55,578 nt of DNA, taken from positions 1 to 55,578 of the forward strand of contig NZ_CAKTTZ010000010.1 in NCBI RefSeq assembly GCF_934617235.1, read 5' to 3'. The notes below the pieces were generated by a model, which was given only the letters and a program-made list of their open reading frames with translations, had not been told where the DNA came from and ran no database searches. Position numbers and translations under genes: made by a program. Position 1 is the stretch's first letter, and each line of letters opens with the position of its first letter. This document shows positions 8,127 through 16,301 of this stretch, piece by piece. This DNA is from an uncultured Ellagibacter sp. GTDB lineage: Bacteria; Actinomycetota; Coriobacteriia; Coriobacteriales; Eggerthellaceae.

Positions 8127-8974
8127 TAGCCAAACCTTCCGGTGAGATAGTCCTGCAAACGCTGGTCTTTCGGCGCCGAAAAGATCTGCTTGGTCGAGCC
8201 CGTCTCGACCATATCGCCCACGTAGAAGAATGCCGTGCGGTCCGAAACGCGCGTCGCCTGCTCCATGTTGTGCGTGACGATGATGGCGCAAATGCCGGTT
8301 TGCGCGATGTCGCGGATGGTCTCTTCGACCGAGAACGTCGAAATCGGGTCGAGCGCCGAACACGGCTCGTCGAAAAGGACCACGTCAGGATGCATGGCGA
8401 GCGTACGCGCGATGCACAGGCGCTGCTGCTGGCCGCCGGAGAGGGCATGCGCGCTCTGATCGAGCTTGTCCTTCACCTCGTCCCACAGCGCACCTGCGCG
8501 CAACGCCTCCTCCACAAGCGCGTCGCACTCGTCTTTGCCCTTCACGAGGCCATGGCGCTTCGGGGCGAACAGGATGTTGTCGCGAATCGACTTGCGGAAA
8601 GGCGTCGGCTGTTGGAACACCATGCCGATGGATTTTCGCAGCTCGAAGAGGTTTTCCGCACGCGTGTTGATGTCGTGGCCATGGTAGTTGATCTGGCCGC
8701 CGATCTTGCATTTGGGAATCTCGCGATTCATGAGGTTCAAGCAGCGCAGGAAGGTCGACTTACCGCAACCGGAAGGGCCGATAAGCGCAGTGACCTGCCC
8801 TTTTTCGAAGGTGAGCGACGTTTCGTGCAGCGCCTCGAAGGTGTCGTAGGTCACCGTGACGTCATGCGTGCGCAAAAGCGGCTCGGCGCCTTCCTGCGCG
8901 GCAGCCTCCGCACCCGTCGCAACGGCCGGCACGCGATTCTCCTTCTCAGCGAGGGATTTCTCTTGCGTCATCAT
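8126..8974 (-). CDS. pstB: Phosphate ABC transporter ATP-binding protein PstB (first copy)
   Basis: This 282-residue paralogue of the next gene in the operon has Walker A GPSGCGKSTF, signature ALSGGQQQRL, Walker B VVLFDEPCSALDP and H-loop VTHNMEQATRV, ending in YLTGRFG. The first 38 residues are alanine/glutamate-rich and not conserved. The ATG at 8974 overlaps the pstA stop (ATGATGA), giving translational coupling. The D-loop region carries a cysteine (DEPCSALDP) where most PstB proteins have threonine. Having two ATPase genes allows a PstB heterodimer or alternative ATPases; the sequence does not decide between them. Confidence 0.95.
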   Translation of the reverse strand: MMTQEKSLAEKENRVPAVATGAEAAAQEGAEPLLRTHDVTVTYDTFEALHETSLTFEKGQVTALIGPSGCGKSTFLRCLNLMNREIPKCKIGGQINYHGHDINTRAENLFELRKSIGMVFQQPTPFRKSIRDNILFAPKRHGLVKGKDECDALVEEALRAGALWDEVKDKLDQSAHALSGGQQQRLCIARTLAMHPDVVLFDEPCSALDPISTFSVEETIRDIAQTGICAIIVTHNMEQATRVSDRTAFFYVGDMVETGSTKQIFSAPKDQRLQDYLTGRFG

Positions 8975-9888
8975 TCGCTTGTCAGCCTCCTTTCCAGGAA
9001 CTTGCCCACGAAACGGGCAATCAGGTTGAACGCCAGGATGCACACCATGAGCACGGCGGCGGTACCGTTCGAGATAGCCTCGAGGTCGGGCACCACGCCT
9101 TCGGAATTGATTTTCCAAATGTGGACCGCAAGCGTCTCAGCAGGACGGAAAATGTTCCACGGGCACGACGGGCTCGTGAGGTCGAAGCACGTGAAGTCGA
9201 GCACCGGGGCACTTTGGCCAGCGGTGAAGATGAGCGCCGCAGCCTCGCCGAACACGCGGCCCGCCGAAAGCACGATGCCGGTGACGATGGCGGGCATCGC
9301 GGCGGGAAGCAGCACGTGGATCGTGGTTTCCCAACGGGTGAGCCCCATGGCAAGACCCGCGTCGCGCTGCGAGCGCGGCACGTCTTCGAGCGCCTGCTGG
9401 CACGTGCGGACAAGAATCGGGATGTTGAACATCGTGAGCGCCACCGCGCCGGCGATGACCGAGAATCCCCAGCCCATGGTCAGCACGAAGAACAGGAAGC
9501 CGAACAGGCCGACGACGATCGACGGCAGCGACGAGAGCGTCTCGATGATCGTCTTCGCCACGTTGGTCACCCAGTTCTCCGGCGCATACTGCGACAGGTA
9601 GATTGCGGCGCCAAGCGAGAGCGGCACGCTGATGACGAGCGTCAGGAATAGCAGGTAGAACGAGTTGAACAGCTCGGGCCCGATGCCGCCGCCCGCTTTG
9701 AACTGCTGCGGCTTGGAGGTGAGGAAGCTCACGTCGAAGAGCTTGCCCGCGCCCGCCACCAGGATATAAATCACGATAGCGGCCAAGATGAGCAGCACAA
9801 GCCCCACGATGGCCGTAAGGATTCCCGTGGCGACCTTGTCCTGCGTGTTGATGCGGCGTACATGCGCCGCCATGTCGAACTTAGCCAC
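8971..9888 (-). CDS. pstA: Phosphate ABC transporter permease PstA
   Basis: This 305-residue inner-membrane permease is the PstA half of the phosphate channel. An N-terminal transmembrane helix (about residues 18-45) is followed by the permease core with LGAAIYLSQYAPENW and the cytoplasmic coupling loop DVPRSQRDAGLAMGLTRWET, which contacts PstB. The start is the GTG at 9888, which overlaps the end of pstC by 8 bp. A segment around residues 215-260 before the last helices contains two cysteines (LDFTCFDLTSPSCPW), probably on the extracellular side. Confidence 0.95.
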   Translation of the reverse strand: MAKFDMAAHVRRINTQDKVATGILTAIVGLVLLILAAIVIYILVAGAGKLFDVSFLTSKPQQFKAGGGIGPELFNSFYLLFLTLVISVPLSLGAAIYLSQYAPENWVTNVAKTIIETLSSLPSIVVGLFGFLFFVLTMGWGFSVIAGAVALTMFNIPILVRTCQQALEDVPRSQRDAGLAMGLTRWETTIHVLLPAAMPAIVTGIVLSAGRVFGEAAALIFTAGQSAPVLDFTCFDLTSPSCPWNIFRPAETLAVHIWKINSEGVVPDLEAISNGTAAVLMVCILAFNLIARFVGKFLERRLTSE

Positions 9889-10798
9889 GTTTCGTCCCTC
9901 CCTTGTGCCCGATCAGGTGGATGACCAGGATGAACACGAGCGACATAAGCAACAGCAGCAGCGCGAGCGACCAGAGCACATCGTTGTAGACGGTGCCCAT
10001 AGCCTCGTTGCCCATGCCCATGGTGAGCACCGAAGTTAGCGTCGATGCGGGCGTGAACAGGCTCGTCGGCATCTGGATAGCGTTGCCGATGACCATCTGC
10101 ACGGCAAGCGCCTCGCCGAACGCGCGCGTCATTCCTAAGATAACCGCCGTCATAAGCGACGGGGCCGCCGAGCGCAAAACGACGTTCCACACCGTCTGCC
10201 AGCGCGTGCAACCAAGCGCGTAGGAACCTTCGCGATATTGCCCGGGCACTGCAGCAAGCGCATCGATCGAGAGGCTCGTGATCGTGGGGAGGATCATCAC
10301 GGCGAGCACGATCGCGCTCGAGAAGATGCCGAAGCCGGTGATGGTTTGGCCAGCCGCGGCCGCCATATCGCGCGTCCATGCCACCACGACGGTCAGGCCG
10401 ATAAGACCGTAGACGACCGACGGAATTCCCACCAAAAGCTCGATGAGCGGCTGGAACACACGTCGCCCGAAACCGGGAGCGATTTCCACAACGAAAATAG
10501 CCGAGCCGATGGCAATCGGCAGGGCGAACAGCGTTGAGAGCAGCGTGACCGCAAACGAGCCGGAAATCATGGGCAGCGCACCCACCGTGGGCATGCCGTT
10601 CACGTCGTCTTGATGGGGGTTCCATGTGGTGCCGGTGAGGAATGCGCCCAGGTCGATTCCATCAACGGCAAATGTCGCGATACCGCGCTGCGCGACCATT
10701 GCAACGAGCGTAACAACAAGAAGCGCCACGAGCGCGATGCACGCACCCGTGACGCCCTTGCCGACAAGCTCGACGCGATGCTTTGGCAATTGAGCCAT
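9881..10798 (-). CDS. pstC: Phosphate ABC transporter permease PstC
   Basis: The 305-residue permease partner of PstA has about six transmembrane helices. The family region ALPIAIGSAIFVVEIAPGF precedes LLVGIPSVVYGLIGL, and the ATPase-coupling loop is AVPGQYREGSYALGCTRWQT. The ATG at 10798 is 22 bp downstream of the pstS stop, with AGGAGACGCGGCTTT as its ribosome-site region. Gene order pstS-C-A-B-B-phoU is the standard high-affinity phosphate operon. Confidence 0.95.
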   Translation of the reverse strand: MAQLPKHRVELVGKGVTGACIALVALLVVTLVAMVAQRGIATFAVDGIDLGAFLTGTTWNPHQDDVNGMPTVGALPMISGSFAVTLLSTLFALPIAIGSAIFVVEIAPGFGRRVFQPLIELLVGIPSVVYGLIGLTVVVAWTRDMAAAAGQTITGFGIFSSAIVLAVMILPTITSLSIDALAAVPGQYREGSYALGCTRWQTVWNVVLRSAAPSLMTAVILGMTRAFGEALAVQMVIGNAIQMPTSLFTPASTLTSVLTMGMGNEAMGTVYNDVLWSLALLLLLMSLVFILVIHLIGHKGGTKRG

Positions 10799-10819
10799 AA
10801 AGCCGCGTCTCCTTTCGAG

Positions 10820-11770
10820 TTATTTCTTGGTGACCTTGCCGGAAGCGTCCTTCTCGACCTTCATGCCGGAGACGGGGATGTAACCCTGTGCCTCGACGAG
10901 CTCGCCCTGGACATCGTCGCTCATCATGTACTCGATGAACGCCTTGGTGGCCTCATCGGGATCGGCGGCGGTGTACATGTGCTCGTAAGCCCAGATGGTC
11001 CAGGAGTTGTCCTCGACGTTTGCCTCCTTCGGCTCGACGCCGCCGACCTTCAAGGCCTTCACGGTGTCGTCGTAGTAGGAGAACGCCAGGTAGGAGATGG
11101 CGCCCGGGGTGGAAGCAACCATCTTCGCAGCGGTGCCCGAAGAATCCTGCTCCTGGGGCTTGAAGGTGTCGGGCACCTTGGTATCGCCGAGCACGGCGGC
11201 CTCGAAGGTCGCGCGGGTGCCGGAACCGGATGCGCGGTTGATGACCGTGATGGCCGCATCGGCGCCGCCAACTTCCTTCCAGTTGGTGACTTCACCGGTG
11301 AAGATGGACTTCAGCTGGTCGATCGTCAGGTCGTCGACGGTGACGTCCTTGTTGACGATCGGGCCCATGCCGACGATGCAGACCTTGTTGTCGGTGATCT
11401 TCTTCAGGTCGGCGGTGTCCTTCACCTTCGCCTCGGCGAACACGTCGGAGTTGCCGATCTGCACCGCGCCCTGGGTGATTTGCGTGATGCCCTGGCCGGA
11501 GCCGCCACCCTGAACGGTGATCTGAACGCCGGAGTTCTTCTCCATGAACTGCTCGGCAGCAGCTTCGCAGAGGGGCTGAAGCGCCGTGGAACCGACAGCC
11601 GTGATGGTGCCGGAGAGCGCCTTCGTCTCGGCCTTGTCTTCCTTCGCGTCGGACTTCGCGTCGCTCGAGCCGTTCGAACCGCAGCCGGCGAGGCTGAAGG
11701 CGGCGACCGTTGCGGCAGTAGCCGCGGCGGCTCCAACGAAGTTACGGCGGCTCATGAGGTTGCCCTGCAT
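10820..11770 (-). CDS. pstS: Phosphate-binding lipoprotein PstS (Tat type)
   Basis: The 316-residue extracellular lipoprotein captures phosphate for PstCAB. The N-terminus has a twin-arginine motif (MSRRNFVG), a hydrophobic stretch and a lipobox LAGC with the modified cysteine at about residue 30. The family phosphate-binding segments are visible: VGSTALQPL near residue 60 and NRASGSGTRATFE near 180. I choose the ATG at 11770 (ribosome site GGGAG) over an upstream in-frame ATG at 11806, because the latter adds a non-signal extension. As first gene of the pst operon it lies downstream of a repeat array resembling a Pho box. Its acidic/lysine-rich linker (residues 33-52) is typical of actinobacterial lipoproteins. 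Confidence 0.95.
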   Translation of the reverse strand: MQGNLMSRRNFVGAAAATAATVAAFSLAGCGSNGSSDAKSDAKEDKAETKALSGTITAVGSTALQPLCEAAAEQFMEKNSGVQITVQGGGSGQGITQITQGAVQIGNSDVFAEAKVKDTADLKKITDNKVCIVGMGPIVNKDVTVDDLTIDQLKSIFTGEVTNWKEVGGADAAITVINRASGSGTRATFEAAVLGDTKVPDTFKPQEQDSSGTAAKMVASTPGAISYLAFSYYDDTVKALKVGGVEPKEANVEDNSWTIWAYEHMYTAADPDEATKAFIEYMMSDDVQGELVEAQGYIPVSGMKVEKDASGKVTKK

Positions 11771-11848
11771 AATGATATTCTCCCTTCGAGATTTCGATTT
11801 CGGCAAGGGTAGGCGTCGAGTTAGTCATGCCTTTTCTTGCTGAAGACG

Positions 11849-11959
11849 ATAGTAGGGAGCAAATCCGCTCGATAGGGGCACAATCGCAAGCCATGACGCA
11901 AGCATGACGGGAGCTTACGCGCGCCTTACGCAAGCATGCGACAGCCTTTACAGAGCAGT
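11849..11959 (-). promoter_or_regulatory. Pho-box-like array of 11-bp direct repeats upstream of pstS
   Basis: Read on the plus strand, consecutive 11-bp units from 11883 are ATCGCAAGCCA, TGACGCAAGCA, TGACGGGAGCT, TACGCGCGCCT and TACGCAAGCAT, with weaker units to about 11959. The period is exactly 11 bp and the core is close to T(G/T)ACGCAAG. PhoB-type regulators are known to bind direct repeats with 11-bp spacing. The array lies about 110 bp upstream of the pstS start, and a TACTAT hexamer on the minus strand (11849-11854) lies between them as a possible -10. The PhoB-like regulator encoded downstream of phoU is the natural candidate. The periodicity is seen directly; the binding is inferred. 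Confidence 0.72.
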
Positions 11960-12159
11960 AGGGCGAGTTGGTGGTCAATTGGACGAGTTGTGTGCGGTTG
12001 TCGAGAGCAGGCGGTTGCTTCGGGAAAGTCGTGACCTGGGCAAACGCGAGCGTTCCGATCGATGGCTGTGCGATGCCTTGCCGATTCACCAGAGAATCGA
12101 GGAAATTTACAGCGCATAACTCGCTCTTTTGACCACGAACTGAGGTTACTCCTCACCTG

Positions 12160-12205
12160 GCGGGGTCGCGAGGAGCTGCGTGCGCCCCGAGACGGGTCAC
12201 GCGGG
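12160..12205 (+). repeat. 46-bp near-perfect direct repeat, copy 1
   Basis: This segment starts GCGGGGTCGCGAGGAGCTGC and recurs at 12244-12289 with only two or three changes around the sequence CCCC(GAGA/AGGA)CGGG. It lies in the gap between pstS and rsgA (11771-12301). Apart from this repeat and the Pho-box array, I see nothing else in that gap and no coding sequence. Confidence 0.75.
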
Positions 12206-12243
12206 GTCTGGGGAGGGGTTGCAGGCGGCCCGGGTGCCCGCTT

Positions 12244-12289
12244 GCGGGGTCGCGAGGAGCTGCGTGCGCCCCAGGACGGGTCACGCGGG
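12244..12289 (+). repeat. 46-bp near-perfect direct repeat, copy 2
   Basis: Second copy of the 12160-12205 repeat, offset by 84 bp. It ends about 12 bp beyond the stop codon of the minus-strand rsgA gene, so it probably lies in that gene's 3' trailer. No T-run follows, so it is not a classical terminator. Confidence 0.75.
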
Positions 12290-12301
12290 CAAAAGCGCAC
12301 G

Positions 12302-13438
12302 CTATTGGCCGTATTTCCTCCAGCTTGAGCCGCCACTGCCGCGGCCCGACTTGCTGCGGCGCATCTTCGACGAGGCCGCCGACGTCTTGCGTCCGCCCGC
12401 GCTGCCGCCCGTACCCGCCGTACCGTGCGAGGCGGCCTTGCCCGAATGGCGGGAACCGCGCGGACCCGCCGGCGCCTGCTCGCGCTGCATCCATCGCGCC
12501 TGCTCGCGACGCTCGCGAACGACCTCAGTCTCGCGCTTCAGGGAAACATAGGACTCGAAGCGCTCCCGCGCGAGATCGCCGCGCTCGACGGCGGCGCGCA
12601 CGGCGCAACCGGGCTCGTTGTCGTGCTTGCAGTCGCGGAAGCGGCACTGCTCGGCAAGCTCTTCCACGTCGGCGAAAGCCACGCCGATGCCCGCATCGGC
12701 ATCCCAGAGGCCCAAACCGCGCACACCTGGCATATCGACCACATAACCGCCATGGGGAATAGCCACCATCTCGCGGCTCACCGTGGTATGGCGGCCCGCG
12801 CCATCGGCCTCGCGCACCGAACCCGTCTCCTGCACATCACGCCCAACAAGCAGGTTGACCAAGCTCGACTTGCCCACGCCACTTCGCCCGATGAGCACCG
12901 CCGTCGTTCCTTCGGGCACAAGCTCGCGCACGGCCTCGACACTTTCAGGCATCGCTTCCGACACGACGAGCGTCTCCACGTCCGCGCCAACGAGCGCCAA
13001 TACGCGCTCGCGAACGCGCTCGACCGCATCCTCGCTCTCGGCAAGATCGGCCTTGGTGAGCACGACGGACACGGCGGCACCCGTTTCGTGGGCGAGCACC
13101 AATTCGCGCTCCAACCTGCGCATATTCACTTCGGTCGAAGGCTGCGTCACGATAACGCGATCGAAGTTGGCGGCGAGAACCTGGGGAACGGCTCGCTCGG
13201 TGGGGTCCTTTCGCACGAGCTCGCGGGAACGGGGAAGCACCTCGACGATAAGCGCCTTGTCGTTGCTCACAGCAAGCGAAACGCGCACCCTGTCGCCGAT
13301 CACCGCGCGAACGCGCTCGCCCTTCACGAGCGCCGTCGCATGCTTGCAGCGCAGCTCAACTCCGTCCGAAAGGCGCACCAGGGGAAACCCACGATCGAGC
13401 TTGACGACGCACCCGATGGCAACCGTATCCTCCAACAA
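12302..13438 (-). CDS. rsgA: Ribosome small-subunit-dependent GTPase RsgA
   Basis: This 378-residue circularly permuted GTPase acts in late 30S ribosome subunit maturation. An N-terminal OB-like domain (about 1-85) precedes the GTPase domain with its motifs in permuted order: TKAD (G4), then the P-loop GRSGVGKSS (G1), then VDMPG (G3). A zinc-binding segment follows, CRFRDCKHDNEPGC, with the C-x4/5-C-x-H-x5-C pattern of the family. The last 60 residues are a serine, glycine, arginine and lysine-rich basic tail, unusually long for RsgA and possibly ribosome-binding. The frame opens with TTG at 13438 just after AGGGGGAG; no ATG is available nearby. It is 6 bp downstream of the preceding gene. 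Confidence 0.93.
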   Translation of the reverse strand: MLEDTVAIGCVVKLDRGFPLVRLSDGVELRCKHATALVKGERVRAVIGDRVRVSLAVSNDKALIVEVLPRSRELVRKDPTERAVPQVLAANFDRVIVTQPSTEVNMRRLERELVLAHETGAAVSVVLTKADLAESEDAVERVRERVLALVGADVETLVVSEAMPESVEAVRELVPEGTTAVLIGRSGVGKSSLVNLLVGRDVQETGSVREADGAGRHTTVSREMVAIPHGGYVVDMPGVRGLGLWDADAGIGVAFADVEELAEQCRFRDCKHDNEPGCAVRAAVERGDLARERFESYVSLKRETEVVRERREQARWMQREQAPAGPRGSRHSGKAASHGTAGTGGSAGGRKTSAASSKMRRSKSGRGSGGSSWRKYGQ

Positions 13439-13444
13439 CTCCCC

Positions 13445-14062
13445 CTAACGCTGGCGTTCCCGCAGATAGCGGAACAATCCCATGAGCGCAAACCCAATCA
13501 CAGTGAGCACGGCGCCGAACGCGAACGCCTCGGGACGGAACTCATCGGCATGATGCGAGCCCTTCGCAGCCACGGCGACGCTCGTCGCATGCACATCACT
13601 CAGCCCCTCGTCCTCGGGGCAAGCAAGATGGAACACGCCGCGGACCTGCAGCATTGTCCCCGTTGTCCCATAGCGGCCGAGCGTGTCGATGTGCGACGCG
13701 GACTCGCGCGTCATCAACACCGCAACCGATGCGTTGCTCGAGCTCGAGGCCTCGGCAAGCGTAACCCATACCATACCGTCGCGCGCGTCGATGATGTCGC
13801 CCACCGCCTCGCCAGTGATCTGCACGGTCTGCTTGTCATAGTAGGAATCGGCGTTCGACAAATCGACGATGGACGAATCGTAGATGAACGAAGAGTCGGG
13901 TCGCTGCTGGGGATTCACCAAGTTGGAGTCGTCCTCGTCATCGCCGTCGTTCGCGAAGGCGGCTGCGGGCAAGCACGCGAACAGGCAAAACACTGCCGCA
14001 AGCACAGCCAAAAGGGTGCGGCGGGAAAGCGAAGCCCAGGTTGTCATATCGTGCCTAATCAT
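13445..14062 (-). CDS. Secreted/membrane-anchored OB-like protein of unknown function
   Basis: I do not recognise a named family for this 205-residue protein. An N-terminal signal sequence (SRRTLLAVLAAVFCLFACLPAAAFA) ends at a likely peptidase site, followed by an acidic linker (DGDDEDD). A central beta-rich region, YDKQTVQITGEAVGDIIDAR to LQVRGVFHLA, resembles an OB-fold. A C-terminal helix (AVLTVIGFALMGLFRYL) with the basic end RERQR suggests a membrane anchor facing outward. The ATG at 14062 overlaps the stop of trkH (ATGA), so the two are translationally coupled, hinting at a role connected with the potassium transporter or its envelope setting. That link is inference. Confidence 0.7.
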   Translation of the reverse strand: MIRHDMTTWASLSRRTLLAVLAAVFCLFACLPAAAFANDGDDEDDSNLVNPQQRPDSSFIYDSSIVDLSNADSYYDKQTVQITGEAVGDIIDARDGMVWVTLAEASSSSNASVAVLMTRESASHIDTLGRYGTTGTMLQVRGVFHLACPEDEGLSDVHATSVAVAAKGSHHADEFRPEAFAFGAVLTVIGFALMGLFRYLRERQR

Positions 14063-15579
14063 TGACGCCGCACCCTCTTTCGGGAGACCAGCGACGCGAC
14101 AATCTCGGCCAAAACAGCGAGCAGCGTGACGAACTCCAAGCGGCCCGCCCACATCTGGAAGATGTAGAACGTCTCGAGGGAAGGAGACATGCCGGGCGTC
14201 ACGATGCCGGTGATGACACCGCCGTTCGACGTCATGGCGACCGACTCCATGATGGCCTGCGACGCCTCGTATCCGTGCGCGATGCCCACAAGCGCGCCGA
14301 CCGAATAGGTGATCACGAAGAGCACAAACACGGTCATCGCCTCCTTCACAGCTTCGGAGGAGAGAACGCGTCGTCCCAGATGGTTATAGGAAACGACAAC
14401 GCGAGCAGACGAGGGTGACACCGCCTCTTTCACCGTGGAGACGATCGATTTGAAGATGATGCCCACGCGGTAGAGCTTCACGCCGCCAGCGGTCGACCCC
14501 GCCGAGCCGCCAACGGCCATAATCAGCGCGAGCGCGAGGAATGCACCCGACGAGAACACCGTCGTGAACTGGTTGGTCGTAACGTTTTGGAGGCCGGTGG
14601 TCGAGAACGCCGATACCACCATGAACAGGCCGCGGCGAATCATCGCAGGCAGGTCGGAGAACAGCGCGCTTGCCGAGAGAGACGCCGCAACGACGACCGT
14701 CATCACCAGCAGCCAGATGATCATCGTGCGAATCTCGATGTCGCCGAAAAACGACTGCAGGCGGCCCTTCCACACCTCGGCGTGAATGACGAAGCTCACC
14801 GAGCCCAAGATCATGAGCAACATGAGGAACATCTCGATGGGAATCGAATTGTAGTAGGAAACGCTTTCGGCCATCGGCGCGAAGCCGCCGGTGTTGAATG
14901 CGGTAATGGCCAGCCAAAGCGACTGCAGCGCAGCGCGCACGGGCTCCATGCCGATCGACATACACATTACAGTGAGCACCACCGCAGCGCCGAAAATGAT
15001 GACGAGCGAGATGCGCAAAATGAGCTGCGTCGTCTGGACGACATTGGGAACCACATGCTCGCTTCGACCCTCGGCGGTGTAGAGCGACGAGCCCGAGCGT
15101 TTGCCGAAGATGCCGAGCGAGAGCGCCACAACGATGAGGCCCAAGCCGCCGACCAGGTGCATCATGAAGCGGAACATGTTGTCCGCGTTGGAGAAGTGGT
15201 CGATGTCGAGCGCAACGGTGGCGCCCGTCGTGGTGAGGCCCGACACGCCGTCGAAAAGCGCATCCATATACGTGGCGTAGTGCCCGGACAGAAAGAGCGG
15301 GACCGAGGCGAAGAAGGCGAGCACAACCCACGCGAAGCCCGTGACCGCAAGCGCCTGACGACGACCTAAACGACCGGGCTCGATACGCAAAAACTGTAGC
15401 AGCGTGCCGACGACGAGCGCGATGCCGATACCCAGCAAATAGCGCGCAGCGGGTTCCCATTCCTGGAACACGAGCGCCGTTAAGAACGGCACCGCCATAA
15501 GCGCCGCGAAGAGCTGGGTGAGCGTACCGAGGTAATGTCCGATAACGCGCAGGTCGTAAAGCGAGAACCTCTGCCACAT
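14059..15579 (-). CDS. trkH: Potassium uptake protein TrkH
   Basis: The 506-residue membrane subunit of a Trk-type K+ (or Na+) transporter has four selectivity-filter loops of the M-P-M repeats: SGLTTTGATV, ITAFNTGGF, VSAFSTTGLQN and VAMTSNGGVITG. Around ten transmembrane segments are apparent. The ATG at 15579 is 4 bp downstream of the small membrane-protein gene. The cytoplasmic NAD/nucleotide-binding partner TrkA is not found next to it, so it must be encoded elsewhere if used. Confidence 0.93.
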   Translation of the reverse strand: MWQRFSLYDLRVIGHYLGTLTQLFAALMAVPFLTALVFQEWEPAARYLLGIGIALVVGTLLQFLRIEPGRLGRRQALAVTGFAWVVLAFFASVPLFLSGHYATYMDALFDGVSGLTTTGATVALDIDHFSNADNMFRFMMHLVGGLGLIVVALSLGIFGKRSGSSLYTAEGRSEHVVPNVVQTTQLILRISLVIIFGAAVVLTVMCMSIGMEPVRAALQSLWLAITAFNTGGFAPMAESVSYYNSIPIEMFLMLLMILGSVSFVIHAEVWKGRLQSFFGDIEIRTMIIWLLVMTVVVAASLSASALFSDLPAMIRRGLFMVVSAFSTTGLQNVTTNQFTTVFSSGAFLALALIMAVGGSAGSTAGGVKLYRVGIIFKSIVSTVKEAVSPSSARVVVSYNHLGRRVLSSEAVKEAMTVFVLFVITYSVGALVGIAHGYEASQAIMESVAMTSNGGVITGIVTPGMSPSLETFYIFQMWAGRLEFVTLLAVLAEIVASLVSRKRVRRQ

Positions 15580-15583
15580 ACCA

Positions 15584-15721
15584 CTACCCCATCAGCACGC
15601 GGACGATGCTGACCAGAACCACCATCGCAAGAAGGAGGCACACGAGGAACAGCACGACGATCGCAAAGCCCATAAGGGGCGTCGTGATGGATTCGCGTAT
15701 GTCGGACCAAGGCTTTTGCAT
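15584..15721 (-). CDS. Very small single-span membrane protein
   Basis: A 45-residue frame starting MQKPWSDIRES has one long hydrophobic segment (about residues 17-43) and ends 4 bp before trkH. Its size and close coupling to trkH argue that it is real, perhaps an accessory to the transporter. It has a faint likeness to the single-helix gamma subunits of sodium-pumping decarboxylases, but that resemblance is too general to name it. No strong ribosome site precedes the ATG. Confidence 0.5.
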   Translation of the reverse strand: MQKPWSDIRESITTPLMGFAIVVLFLVCLLLAMVVLVSIVRVLMG

Positions 15722-15807
15722 GGGGCATATTCTAGTACATTTACCGAAAAAGGCACGTCGGGCGCGATAGGTTGCCCTATAGCGGACACAATCTAGTCCC
15801 CCAAGCG

Positions 15808-15842
15808 AAAAAGAGCCCGGATGCTTGAGGGCGCATCCGGGC
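15808..15842 (-). terminator. Terminator after the zinc-ribbon gene
   Basis: A perfect 10-bp stem (GCCCGGATGC at 15815-15824 with GCATCCGGGC at 15833-15842) is followed on the minus strand by TCTTTTTCGC. It lies about 40 bp beyond the stop codon of the zinc-ribbon frame, which supports that frame being a real gene. Confidence 0.8.
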
Positions 15843-15884
15843 CATAAGGGGATAGATCCACCGCATCTCAGATTGCAGCGAGGA

Positions 15885-16106
15885 TCATTGTGAGGAATCG
15901 GAGCTCGACGGCTCCCTGAATTCTGCCGTGCCCTGCCAATCGGGATTCGGGACAGAACCCTTGATAAACTTTCTCTTGGTGCAACCGCACTTCGAGCAAG
16001 AAGGAACGCCAGGTGGCATGTCGGCACCGCATTGCGAGCAGACGATGTCGATTTTCGGAATCAATTTCCGACATTTGTTGCACTTGATGCAGGGAAAACA
16101 CGTCAC
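15885..16106 (-). CDS. Small zinc-ribbon protein
   Basis: This 73-residue frame contains a run of C-x2-C pairs: CFPCIKCNKC, then CSQCGADMPPGVPSCSKCGC, the spacing of a double zinc ribbon. The rest is hydrophilic, with a serine-rich end. The protein is probably a small cytoplasmic zinc-binding protein of unknown role. No ATG gives a good start; I use the GTG at 16106, just ahead of the first cysteine pair, though the frame stays open to 16283 and a longer product is possible. A good terminator follows. The frame is supported by its cysteine pattern and the terminator; the start is uncertain. Confidence 0.5.
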   Translation of the reverse strand: MTCFPCIKCNKCRKLIPKIDIVCSQCGADMPPGVPSCSKCGCTKRKFIKGSVPNPDWQGTAEFREPSSSDSSQ

Positions 16107-16301
16107 GGCAAAACTCTTTTCCCGAATCGTGGGGATACGGTTGCGGCGCGCACCGTCCAAACTCGCATTCGCGGCACACGTTTTATATGGAGGGAGTGCG
16201 AGGGCCTTGCGCTCATTCGAAGATTGCGCCAAGCCCCCGCGAAAGGATTGCGGCCCGACCTGTGGAGAGTGGCCGAACCGCAATCGAGCGGAAGAGACTT
16301 G

